64,000 nt of DNA from HyVt-105 sp049975425 (GTDB lineage: Bacteria; Bacteroidota; Bacteroidia; Bacteroidales; VadinHA17), in NCBI GenBank assembly GCA_049975425.1, contig JBNGDI010000017.1, positions 5,792 through 69,791 on the forward strand, read 5' to 3'. Below the pieces are notes generated by a model that saw only the letters and a list, made by a program, of their open reading frames with translations, was not told the DNA's origin and searched no databases. This document shows, piece by piece, positions 33,345 to 40,931 of this stretch. Each line of letters opens with the position of its first letter. Within the stretch, counting starts at the first letter, position 1. Made by a program: the position numbers and the translations under genes.

Positions 33345-33677
33345 ATGCTAAAAATTGTGCGGACGGAAGAGGGATTTCATGTGGCCTTCCAGAAAATAAG
33401 GCGGTTGAATACCGTTATATCTGCCATCATTGAAAAACAACTCATACAATTGCTGGAAACTCCCGGTACCACTTTGATCCTTAGTCTCGAAGGGATCCGG
33501 TTTATTGACAGTTCCGGCTTTGATACCCTCCTGAAACTGGACCAGGCTGCAAGGGCTCATGATGGTTGTTTTGTAATGGACCGGATAGCTCCTGAGGTGG
33601 CTGAACTGCTTCACCTGGTTGGTTTACAAAATCATTTTAAGATGGCCGGACGGCCGGTGCGGGAAGAAACCCATTGA
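33345..33677 (+). CDS. STAS-domain protein (anti-sigma factor antagonist-like)
   Basis: 110 residues forming a single STAS domain. The central segment LSLEGIRFIDSSGFDTLLKL holds the D-S-S-G-F pattern; the second Ser is the usual phosphorylation site in SpoIIAA-like proteins. FVMDRIAPEVAELLHLVGL follows. Such proteins act in partner-switching with an anti-sigma factor or kinase, but no partner is encoded nearby. It starts 92 bp after aspS and may have its own promoter. Confidence 0.85.
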   Translation: MLKIVRTEEGFHVAFQKIRRLNTVISAIIEKQLIQLLETPGTTLILSLEGIRFIDSSGFDTLLKLDQAARAHDGCFVMDRIAPEVAELLHLVGLQNHFKMAGRPVREETH

Positions 33678-33784
33678 ATTTTCTGCAGGGAATCTGTTCC
33701 AGGTGAAAGTTATTGCACTGGCTTTTTTAGGGAAGACAAAATCATTGTTAAATTTCCCGGTTTTTTCATATTGATTATTTTTTC

Positions 33785-33792
33785 TAATTTTG
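33785..33792 (+). promoter_or_regulatory. -7 element for the small barrel protein
   Basis: TAATTTTG, an exact TAnnTTTG match, 49 bp before the ATG at 33842. Confidence 0.4.
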
Positions 33793-33841
33793 GTTATATG
33801 CAACCCTTTTCCGAACTGTTGTATCATTCAAACCGAAAACT

Positions 33842-34489
33842 ATGAAAAAAACATTGCTTGCTTTGATATGCGTGATTTTAATGTTGCCCTGGAACGGACA
33901 AAAAGCCTACGGCCAGGAAGAAATTAATTATAAGTTTACCCTCAAAACCAATCCGCTTGCCGCTTTTGCCGGGCCCATATGGGCGGCCTGGATAGTGCCT
34001 GTGACAGGTGAGTACAAGGTGTTGTTTGAAGCCAAAACTTTTAAGAAACAATCGCTCCAGGTCGGCGCTTCTTATCTGGGGCCAAGTATGTTTGTCAGTG
34101 CCCTGAAAAGTGAATTGGGCGATTCTGCCGATGTAGAGGTGGGGGTTAACGGGTTCCGTGGCCAGCTCTGGTATAAATTTTTTCTTACACGTGATTCCGA
34201 CGGTCCTTCCGGTTTTTATGCCAGCCCACACTTTTCCTTTGCCAGTGCCCGTATCGAGAACAAGGATGAGCCCGATGACTATGTGAATGCTGCCAAGCTG
34301 AACATACACGGTGTGCTGGGTTACCAGCTGATCACCCGGGGGGGGTTTGTGCTGGATATTTTTACCGGTCTGGGATTTCGTGACATGACCTGGGATTATG
34401 CTCAGGAAGGTTCTACCGATCTGGATTTTGGTGAAGGGCAAGGAAGGGTTAATGTTACATTTGGACTGAGTTTTGGATATGCGTTTTAA
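33842..34489 (+). CDS. Outer-membrane beta-barrel-like protein
   Basis: 215 residues. A signal peptide (about 1-24, ending AYGQ) is followed by about eight to ten amphipathic strands with alternating aromatic residues (FTLKTNPLAAFAGPIWAAW, GFYASPHFSFASARIEN, GGFVLDIFTGLGFRDM) and a final strand ending in phenylalanine (VTFGLSFGYAF), which is the usual barrel-insertion signature. It resembles the DUF3575/porin-like small barrels of Bacteroidota. Function unknown. A terminator lies 37 bp downstream. Confidence 0.8.
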   Translation: MKKTLLALICVILMLPWNGQKAYGQEEINYKFTLKTNPLAAFAGPIWAAWIVPVTGEYKVLFEAKTFKKQSLQVGASYLGPSMFVSALKSELGDSADVEVGVNGFRGQLWYKFFLTRDSDGPSGFYASPHFSFASARIENKDEPDDYVNAAKLNIHGVLGYQLITRGGFVLDIFTGLGFRDMTWDYAQEGSTDLDFGEGQGRVNVTFGLSFGYAF

Positions 34490-34525
34490 ATGGCGTAACT
34501 GTTTATAAAAAGAAAGTAGACCAAA

Positions 34526-34552
34526 GGCTTCCTGTTTGCGGAAGCTTTTTTT
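34526..34552 (+). terminator. Terminator after the small barrel gene
   Basis: GCTTCC (34527-34532) pairs with GGAAGC (34540-34545), with a bulged G next to flanking A-T pairs, and seven T's follow. Confidence 0.8.
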
Positions 34553-34587
34553 ATTGATTCCCCTCCCTTGGGTATAGGTTCTGTGGG

Positions 34588-34944
34588 TTACTTTACCTCA
34601 CCTTCTTTTATCAGTTCATCCCAGAACTCGATGGCTCGACGGGTGTGGGGAATCACAATGGTACCTCCCACCAGGTTGGCAACAGCAAATATTTCGAATA
34701 TTTCTTCTGTGCTCACGCCTTGCCGGTAACACTGTTCGAGGTGGTATTTAACACAGTCGTCACATCTCAGGACCATGGAACTGACTAGTCCAAGCATTTC
34801 CTTTGTTCTGGCCGGAAGGGCTCCGTCAAGGTACGTATTGGTATCGAGATTGAAAATTCTTTTGATTACTTTGTTTTCGCCCGAGAGCAGGCGCTCGTTC
34901 ATTTTCCTGCGGTATTCCCTGTAATTGTTCAGTTTTTCGCTCAT
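34588..34944 (-). CDS. Carboxymuconolactone decarboxylase (AhpD-like) family protein
   Basis: 118 residues from the ATG at 34944; the longer frame has an unlikely N-terminus. The family hallmark is the Cys pair in VLRCDDCVKYHLEQC (C-x-x-C, then a His), and RTKEMLGLVSSMVLR precedes it. Members are either decarboxylases or alkylhydroperoxidase-like disulfide reductases; the CxxC favours the latter. Monocistronic and divergent from yebC. Confidence 0.88.
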   Translation of the reverse strand: MSEKLNNYREYRRKMNERLLSGENKVIKRIFNLDTNTYLDGALPARTKEMLGLVSSMVLRCDDCVKYHLEQCYRQGVSTEEIFEIFAVANLVGGTIVIPHTRRAIEFWDELIKEGEVK

Positions 34945-35049
34945 AAATCTGTTTTTAATAATGAAGCAATTTACAAAATAGGCACGATAATGAAACAAAA
35001 AACCCGGCTCCTGTGTTCCCGAAATACGGCAAATTCCGATGCATTTTTT

Positions 35050-35057
35050 TACATTTG
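35050..35057 (+). promoter_or_regulatory. -7 element for yebC
   Basis: TACATTTG, an exact TAnnTTTG match, 23 bp before the yebC ATG at 35081. Confidence 0.5.
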
Positions 35058-35080
35058 CGGTTAGAAAAAGAGACATACCT

Positions 35081-35830
35081 ATGTCAGGTCACAACAAATG
35101 GTCAACTATCAAGAGGAAGAAAGGGGCTGCTGATGCCAGGCGCTCAAAAATCTTTTCCCGTATAGCCAAGGAAATTACCATTGCCGTAAAAGAGGGAGGA
35201 AGTGCCGATCCGGAATTTAATCCCAGGTTGAGGCTTGCCGTTCAGAATGCAAAGGGGGCCAATATGCCCAAGGATAACATTGAGCGGGCCATTAACAAGG
35301 GACAATCCGACACCGGTGGTTTGCAGGAGGTTACTTACGAAGGGTATGCCCCCGGAGGTGTGGGAATATTTGTTGAGTGCATGACCGATAATACCAACCG
35401 GACGGTCGGGAATATTCGCTCAATTTTCAACAAGCGGGGAGGCAACCTGGGGACCAACGGATCCCTGAGTTTCTTGTTCGAACGGAAAGGTGTTTTTGCC
35501 ATTCCAAAAGAAGGTCTGGATGGAGAAGAATTTGCCCTGGAGGTGATTGATGCAGGAGCAGAGGATTTTCAGGAAGAGGAAGATTATTTTGTGATATATA
35601 CTGCCATGGAAGATTTCGGTAAAGTACAGAAGAAGCTGGAAGAAATGGGCGTAGTACCTGAAAATGCGGAATTGCGTCGTATACCGAACACCCTGAAAAA
35701 GCTTGATCCGGAAGAAGCCATGAAGGTGCTTCGGATGATCGATGATTTCGAGGAGGACGATGATGTGCAGAATGTTTACCACAACCTGGAATTAACTGAA
35801 GAGATCCTGCAGAAGTGGGATAACAGCTGA
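35081..35830 (+). CDS. yebC: YebC/PmpR-family protein
   Basis: 249 residues from the ATG at 35081, where MSGHNKWSTIKRKKGAAD matches the conserved family start; earlier codons lie over the promoter. Signature stretches are NPRLRLAVQNAKGANMP, YEGYAPGGVGIFVECMTDN and NKRGGNLGTNGSLSFLFERKG (landmarks only). Members have been described as transcription regulators and, more recently, as ribosome-associated factors that relieve stalling. Own promoter. Confidence 0.95.
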   Translation: MSGHNKWSTIKRKKGAADARRSKIFSRIAKEITIAVKEGGSADPEFNPRLRLAVQNAKGANMPKDNIERAINKGQSDTGGLQEVTYEGYAPGGVGIFVECMTDNTNRTVGNIRSIFNKRGGNLGTNGSLSFLFERKGVFAIPKEGLDGEEFALEVIDAGAEDFQEEEDYFVIYTAMEDFGKVQKKLEEMGVVPENAELRRIPNTLKKLDPEEAMKVLRMIDDFEEDDDVQNVYHNLELTEEILQKWDNS

Positions 35831-35953
35831 TGTAATTCTCCGGATCATTTTCTCTGTGATGATTTTCATATTGCCGGCCGGCCTGTGACTCTTTCTGTAC
35901 GGCCAATTTGCAGCGCAGATAATTTTTCTATTTTTACCGAAAAAGACATGATC

Positions 35954-37459
35954 ATGAAAGGTAAATATATTCTGGCCCTGGATCAGGGTACCACCAGTTC
36001 ACGGGCCGTTCTTTTTGACAGGGAAGGCGGCCTGGCAGGTATGGCACAGCGGGAGTTCCCGCAATATTATCCCCGGCCGGGATGGGTGGAACAGGATCCA
36101 CTGGATATCCTGAACAGCCAGCTGGAAGCTGTCAGAGGATTAATAACCCATACAGGAATTGACCGTACCCAGATAGAAGCCATCGGTATTACCAATCAAA
36201 GAGAAACGGCCGTTGTGTGGGAAAAAGAAACCGGACTCCCGGTATATCCCGCGCTGGTATGGCAGGATAAACGTACATCGGCCTTCATGAACCAGTTCCG
36301 TAGAAATGAAATAGAAAGGTCTTTTCAGGAAAAAACAGGTTTGGTAGCCGATACGTATTTTTCGGCCTCCAAAGTATACTGGATTCTCGATCATAATCCG
36401 CAGCTGCGTGAAAAAGCCAACACGGGAAAACTCCTGTTTGGCACGGTAGATTCCTGGCTTATCTGGAATCTTACAGGAAGAAAGGTTCATGCAACCGATC
36501 TTACGAATGCCTCGCGCACACTTTTGTTCAATATTAACACCCTGGATTGGGATGACGATATGATGGAACTTTTCGGTGTTCCCGGGGTGATGATGCCCGA
36601 AGTAAAACCTTCAGCCGGAAAATATGGAAGGGTGTCGGCTGATTTCCCCTTTTTGCAGGGAATTCCCGTAACCGGAGTGGCCGGAGATCAGCAGGCTGCC
36701 CTTCTTGGCCAGGGATGCCTGGACCCTGGCATGGTGAAGAATACTTATGGTACAGGATGTTTTCTTCTGATGAATACGGGAACCCGCCCGGTTTTTTCCC
36801 GGTCCGGACTACTGACCACCATAGCCTGGGGTATTGGCAATCAGGTATACTACGCCATGGAAGGGAGTATTTTTATTGCCGGAGCGGCCATCCAGTGGCT
36901 GAGGGATTCCCTGGGTATCATTGCAGCGGCTTCTGAATCGGATCCCATATCCAGGGAAGCCGGAGAAACGGGAGACCTTTTTGTGGTTCCCGCCTTTTCG
37001 GGCCTTGGGGCTCCTTACTGGGATATGAACGCCCGGGGCGGGATACTTGGAATATCCCACTCTACCGACAGAAAAAAGATCGTGCGTGCTACCCTGGAAT
37101 CCCTGGCCTATCAAACCCGTGATGTTATACTGGCCATGGAAAATGATTCGGATGTTCCTGTATTGCAGCTGAAAGTGGATGGGGGAGCTTCAGCCAATAA
37201 TTTCCTTATGCAGTTCCAGGCCGATATCCTGGGTAAGGAAGTGCACCGGCCTGAAAACATCGAAGCCACTGCCATGGGAGCCGCCATACTGGCCGGGCTG
37301 GGGAGCGGTTTCTGGAATATGAATGAGATCAGACAATTTCATTCAGCCGTTACCGTTTTTACCCCTGAAATGCCTTCTTCCGAAAGAGAGAAAAAATATT
37401 GCAAGTGGATGAAGGCGGTAGAAAGGGTAAGGGCGTGGGCCGAGGAGGAAGAATCATGA
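35954..37459 (+). CDS. glpK: Glycerol kinase
   Basis: 501 residues from the ATG at 35954. Phosphorylates glycerol to glycerol-3-phosphate. FGGY-family ATPase: the N-terminal ALDQGTTSSRAVLFDR (phosphate-1), GITNQRETAVVWEK with the glycerol-binding Arg-Glu, GVAGDQQAALLGQ, KNTYGTGCF, and FSGLGAPYWDMNARG with GGASANNFLMQFQADIL in the C-terminal domain. No glpF or glpD neighbour. The stop overlaps the next ATG by 4 bp (ATGA). Confidence 0.96.
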   Translation: MKGKYILALDQGTTSSRAVLFDREGGLAGMAQREFPQYYPRPGWVEQDPLDILNSQLEAVRGLITHTGIDRTQIEAIGITNQRETAVVWEKETGLPVYPALVWQDKRTSAFMNQFRRNEIERSFQEKTGLVADTYFSASKVYWILDHNPQLREKANTGKLLFGTVDSWLIWNLTGRKVHATDLTNASRTLLFNINTLDWDDDMMELFGVPGVMMPEVKPSAGKYGRVSADFPFLQGIPVTGVAGDQQAALLGQGCLDPGMVKNTYGTGCFLLMNTGTRPVFSRSGLLTTIAWGIGNQVYYAMEGSIFIAGAAIQWLRDSLGIIAAASESDPISREAGETGDLFVVPAFSGLGAPYWDMNARGGILGISHSTDRKKIVRATLESLAYQTRDVILAMENDSDVPVLQLKVDGGASANNFLMQFQADILGKEVHRPENIEATAMGAAILAGLGSGFWNMNEIRQFHSAVTVFTPEMPSSEREKKYCKWMKAVERVRAWAEEEES

Positions 37460-37923
37460 AAGGATTGAACAAAATAACTGGCGGGATCATGATCTGCCTG
37501 CTGGCAGGATCTCTGAGCAGTTGCAGGGTTGACGAAGTGGAAGTGTCGGGTTTCAGGGGTATCCGCCTGCATCGTTTCTCTAACCGGCAACTGGGAGTGG
37601 AAGTGCTGATGCAGGTAAAAAACCCAAACCGCCTGGCTTTCCGGATTACCGGCATTGACCTTGATGTGACATTGAATGACCGTTATCTGGGTAAGATCAC
37701 CAATGCAGAAAAAATACGTATTCCGGGAGTATCCGACCAGGAACATTCCCTGCACCTGAATATTGAAATGGATAGCTGGATATCAGGCCTTACCACCTTC
37801 ATCAATATGCTGGGCAAAAGAACCGCTGTTCTGGAAATGGACGGATACATCAGGGTGAAATCGTCCATTCTGGGCAAGACTATCCGGATCAGTGAAATTA
37901 CCGAGGTGGAGGTGGTTCCGTAA
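37456..37923 (+). CDS. LEA type 2-like lipoprotein
   Basis: 155 residues from the ATG at 37456, overlapping the glpK stop. A short hydrophobic helix ends in LAGSLSSC, a lipobox, so the protein is probably lipid-anchored. The rest is a single WHy/LEA-2-like beta domain: LGVEVLMQVKNPNRLAFRIT, GIDLDVTLNDRYLG and VEVVP at the end, with the N-P-N motif typical of the fold. Bacterial members are linked to stress or membrane-surface functions, mostly untested. Coupled to glpK by overlap; the link may be accidental. Confidence 0.85.
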   Translation: MKGLNKITGGIMICLLAGSLSSCRVDEVEVSGFRGIRLHRFSNRQLGVEVLMQVKNPNRLAFRITGIDLDVTLNDRYLGKITNAEKIRIPGVSDQEHSLHLNIEMDSWISGLTTFINMLGKRTAVLEMDGYIRVKSSILGKTIRISEITEVEVVP

Positions 37924-37961
37924 GGATTCTCACAGGGAAAGGGGGAAAATGAAAAAATTGC

Positions 37962-37969
37962 TATATTTG
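37962..37969 (+). promoter_or_regulatory. -7 element for the universal stress gene
   Basis: TATATTTG, an exact TAnnTTTG match, 25 bp before the ATG at 37995. Confidence 0.5.
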
Positions 37970-37994
37970 GTTGGGAATCAATAAAAAATCAGAC

Positions 37995-38831
37995 ATGAAA
38001 AGAATACTTGTCCCCGTCGATTTTTCCAGGGACTCCATGAACGCCCTGGATGCTGCCATTTCGGTTGCCAACAAAATAGAAAGCAATATCCGGTTTATCC
38101 ATGTGAGAAAAAACAAAGATTATGACGAGCCGTTTGTTATTGAGGGAAAAGATCAGGATTACGGCCAGACCGTGGAAGAATTCTGCGTGCGAATTGTGAG
38201 GGAGTACGGAAAGAAGCTCAAAAAGGGCAACATGGATTTTGTAATCAGGCACGGTAAAATATACAAGGGAATCATCGACCAGGCCAGGCTCGACAAATCC
38301 GGACTGATCATGATGGGAACACATGGTGTTTCGGGGTTTGAAGAATTCTGGCTGGGAAGTAATGCCTACAGGGTGGTTTCAAAGGCTCCCTGTCCGGTTA
38401 TTACCGTGCGTCACGGGTTCAAAAAGAAAAAATTCGGGAAGATACTGCTTCCCATAGATTCGAAAAGAGATACCAGGCAAAAAATACCGTTCACCACTGA
38501 ACTGGCCAGACTCCTGAATGCCGAATTACATGTTGTAGATTTCCGAACTACCGACCGTACGGATATTAAAACCCGTTTGAAGAAATATGCCGATCAGGCT
38601 TACGATTATGCTACCGGGCATGGTGTGAGGGCAATACGGAGCAGTAAAAAAGGTGGGGATATCCCGGAAACCATTATTTCCTACGCCGTACACGAGGAAA
38701 TTGACCTGATATCCATTGTGACCTTCGAGAGAGGAACCCCTGCCAATATGGCACTCAGCACAAATGCCCAGCTGATGGTAAACCATTCACCCATTCCCAT
38801 TCTGTCGATTCATCCTTCAACGAGAAAGTAA
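37995..38831 (+). CDS. Universal stress protein, tandem-domain
   Basis: 278 residues from the ATG at 37995. Two UspA-like domains in tandem. The first opens with KRILVPVDFSRDSMNALDAA and ends in the ATP-binding-type GTHGVSGFEEFWLGSNAYRVV. The second starts at GKILLPIDSKRDTRQ and is degenerate at its glycine loop (ERGTPANMALSTNAQLMVN). Tandem USP of this kind is common in Bacteroidota. It overlaps the SPOR gene by one base (TAATG). Confidence 0.92.
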   Translation: MKRILVPVDFSRDSMNALDAAISVANKIESNIRFIHVRKNKDYDEPFVIEGKDQDYGQTVEEFCVRIVREYGKKLKKGNMDFVIRHGKIYKGIIDQARLDKSGLIMMGTHGVSGFEEFWLGSNAYRVVSKAPCPVITVRHGFKKKKFGKILLPIDSKRDTRQKIPFTTELARLLNAELHVVDFRTTDRTDIKTRLKKYADQAYDYATGHGVRAIRSSKKGGDIPETIISYAVHEEIDLISIVTFERGTPANMALSTNAQLMVNHSPIPILSIHPSTRK

Positions 38832-39298
38832 TGCTGAAAAGGATCAGTTGTATCATTTTGTTATTATTTCCCCTGGTGGCAGAAGCGCAGAACGTTGAAG
38901 CCAGGGGGCGAGATACTGCAGGGAATGACCGGAATATGAACGGAACAATTGTGCCGGGTGAGCTCAGGATCTTTCAGGACAAACGAATCGACGATCTGAT
39001 CCACCGGCATGTTCAGCTCAATGCGGAACGTGGCGGACTGGACGGTTACCGCATTCAGATCTATTTTGGTTCGGGAGCCATGGGGAGGGAAGAAGCCAAC
39101 GAACATCATGCCAGAGCCCTCTCGTATTTTCCCGAGCTAAAAGTCCATTTGATCTATCAGTATTCCTATTATAAAGTGCGAATCGGTGATTTCCGGACAC
39201 GGGAAGAAGCGTTCAGCTGGCACCGGAAAGTGAAACGCAGGTTTCCCAGTGCCTATATCGTCCCCGATATTATTGAATTTCCCAGGATCGATCTCTGA
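38831..39298 (+). CDS. SPOR-domain protein
   Basis: 155 residues. A signal peptide (about 1-19, ending AEAQ) leads to a mature protein with a C-terminal SPOR domain: GYRIQIYFGSGAMGREEANE, then SYYKVRIGDFRTREEAFSWH and AYIVPDIIEF. SPOR domains bind denuded septal glycan strands, so a cell-wall or division role is likely. Cotranscribed with the universal stress protein. Confidence 0.87.
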   Translation: MLKRISCIILLLFPLVAEAQNVEARGRDTAGNDRNMNGTIVPGELRIFQDKRIDDLIHRHVQLNAERGGLDGYRIQIYFGSGAMGREEANEHHARALSYFPELKVHLIYQYSYYKVRIGDFRTREEAFSWHRKVKRRFPSAYIVPDIIEFPRIDL

Positions 39299-39404
39299 CC
39301 CGCTACCCTGTCCTGTAAAAAAATGTTCATAAGTCGTCGGCATACCTCCCCGCACATGCCGGCCATTTGTTGTATTTTAGGCTGTCATTAATTGAGAATA
39401 CATT

Positions 39405-40811
39405 ATGGGGGGTATTTTTGGCACGGTATCACATGCCGATTGTGTAACCGATCTTTTTTATGGAACCGATTATCATTCCCACCTGGGAACCAAACGGGCG
39501 GGAATGTGTGTTTATGATCGGGGAGAATTTATTCGAAGCATCCACAGTATTGAAGATTCCTATTTCCGTACCAAGTTTGAACCGGATCTTCCTAAATTCA
39601 GGGGCAATATGGGTATTGGTGTTATCAGCGATACTGACAACCAGCCCATTCTGATTCATTCCCACCTGGGCCGGTATGCGGTGGTAACCGTGGGAAAAAT
39701 CCTGAACATGGACGAACTTGAAAAACGGATGCTGAAACAACACAGGCATTTTTCGGAAACCACCCAGGCCGGCACCAATCCTTCGGAAATGGTGGCCATG
39801 CTGATGGATGAGGAGAAAAACTTTGCAGATGGCATCGAAAATGTGAGGGAACGGATCAGAGGGTCGTGTACGTTCATGGTACTGACCCCTGAGGGAATTT
39901 ATGCCGCCCGCGACAGGCTTGGGCGAACCCCGCTGGCCATTGGAAGGAAGAATGGGAGCTGGGCCGTGGCTTCAGAAACTTCCGCTTTCCCTACACTGGG
40001 GTATGAACTGGAATACCAGCTGGGTCCCAATGAACTGGTTTTTATATCCCCCGAAGAATATAAAAGGGTGATCCCCCCAGGTTCAAGAATGCAGGTATGC
40101 GCATTTCTCTGGGTTTATTACGGATATCCGGCCGCAGAATACGAAGGGGTGGGGGTTGAACCCACCAGGTACCGTTGCGGAGCGGAACTAGCCAGAAAAG
40201 ATGACACGGAAGCCGACCTGGTATCGGGAATACCCGATTCGGGAGTGGGTCATGCCATTGGGTATGCCATGGAAAAGAGAATCCCTTATATGAGGCCTTA
40301 TGTGAAATATACTCCCACATGGCCCCGTAGTTTCATGCCTTCACGCCAGGAAACACGCGAACTGGTGGCCAGGATGAAGCTGATTCCTGTGCGTGAGGTG
40401 ATTGAAGGAAAAAGGATTGTATTCTGCGACGATTCCATTGTACGCGGTACGCAATTGCTCGATACCATCAGGGTATTGAACCATTATGGTGCGAAGGAAA
40501 CCCACATGCGGGTGGCCTGCCCTCCCCTGGTATATGCCTGTGATTTTCTGAACTTCTCGGCCAGCAAATCGGTTGCCGAACTGGCCAGCAGAAAAGCCAT
40601 GCTAAAACTGGAAGGAAGGGCAGACGGAGACGCCAGGGAATATGCCACAGCCGGTACAGCAAAATATCAGGCCATGGTGGAAGAAATCAGAAAGCGGATC
40701 GGATTGACAACCCTTGTTTATCAGAATATTGACGATCTGGTAATGGCTATTGGTCTTCCAAAGGAAAAAATATGCACCCATTGTTTCGACGGCTCCAGTT
40801 TTGACCGCTGA
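39405..40811 (+). CDS. PurF-like phosphoribosyltransferase with degenerate glutaminase domain
   Basis: 468 residues. The C-terminal half is a type I phosphoribosyltransferase with the PRPP loop FCDDSIVRGTQ near residue 340-350. The N-terminal half has the Ntn-glutaminase fold, but its hallmark residues are gone: MGGIFGTVS replaces M-Cys-GI, GIGVISD replaces the GHVRYST segment, and VTVGKILN replaces the HNGNLTN oxyanion segment. It should not hydrolyse glutamine, though it may use free ammonia or ammonia from a partner. DYHSHLGTKRAGM is kept. A paralog with the glutaminase Cys follows 120 bp downstream. I recall this type as widespread in Bacteroidota. Confidence 0.9.
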   Translation: MGGIFGTVSHADCVTDLFYGTDYHSHLGTKRAGMCVYDRGEFIRSIHSIEDSYFRTKFEPDLPKFRGNMGIGVISDTDNQPILIHSHLGRYAVVTVGKILNMDELEKRMLKQHRHFSETTQAGTNPSEMVAMLMDEEKNFADGIENVRERIRGSCTFMVLTPEGIYAARDRLGRTPLAIGRKNGSWAVASETSAFPTLGYELEYQLGPNELVFISPEEYKRVIPPGSRMQVCAFLWVYYGYPAAEYEGVGVEPTRYRCGAELARKDDTEADLVSGIPDSGVGHAIGYAMEKRIPYMRPYVKYTPTWPRSFMPSRQETRELVARMKLIPVREVIEGKRIVFCDDSIVRGTQLLDTIRVLNHYGAKETHMRVACPPLVYACDFLNFSASKSVAELASRKAMLKLEGRADGDAREYATAGTAKYQAMVEEIRKRIGLTTLVYQNIDDLVMAIGLPKEKICTHCFDGSSFDR

Positions 40812-40821
40812 AAAATTGCTG

Positions 40822-40854
40822 CGGTAAAGAACCGGTAAAGAACCGGTAAAGAAC
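40822..40854 (+). repeat. Three tandem 11-bp repeats
   Basis: CGGTAAAGAAC occurs three times back to back (40822-40832, 40833-40843, 40844-40854), followed by a partial CCGG. It lies between the two PurF-like genes, just after the first stop and about 50 bp before the -7 box of the second gene. It may be a regulator site or simple slippage product. Confidence 0.85.
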
Positions 40855-40901
40855 CCGGAAGAATGTTTTCAGCCCTGCCGGCAGTGATTCATTAATTTCC
40901 G

Positions 40902-40909
40902 TATTTTTG
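40902..40909 (+). promoter_or_regulatory. -7 element for the second PurF-like gene
   Basis: TATTTTTG, an exact TAnnTTTG match, 22 bp before the ATG at 40932. It suggests the second gene can be transcribed independently. Confidence 0.5.
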
Positions 40910-40931
40910 CTCTGCGAAAAGAACATTCCGG

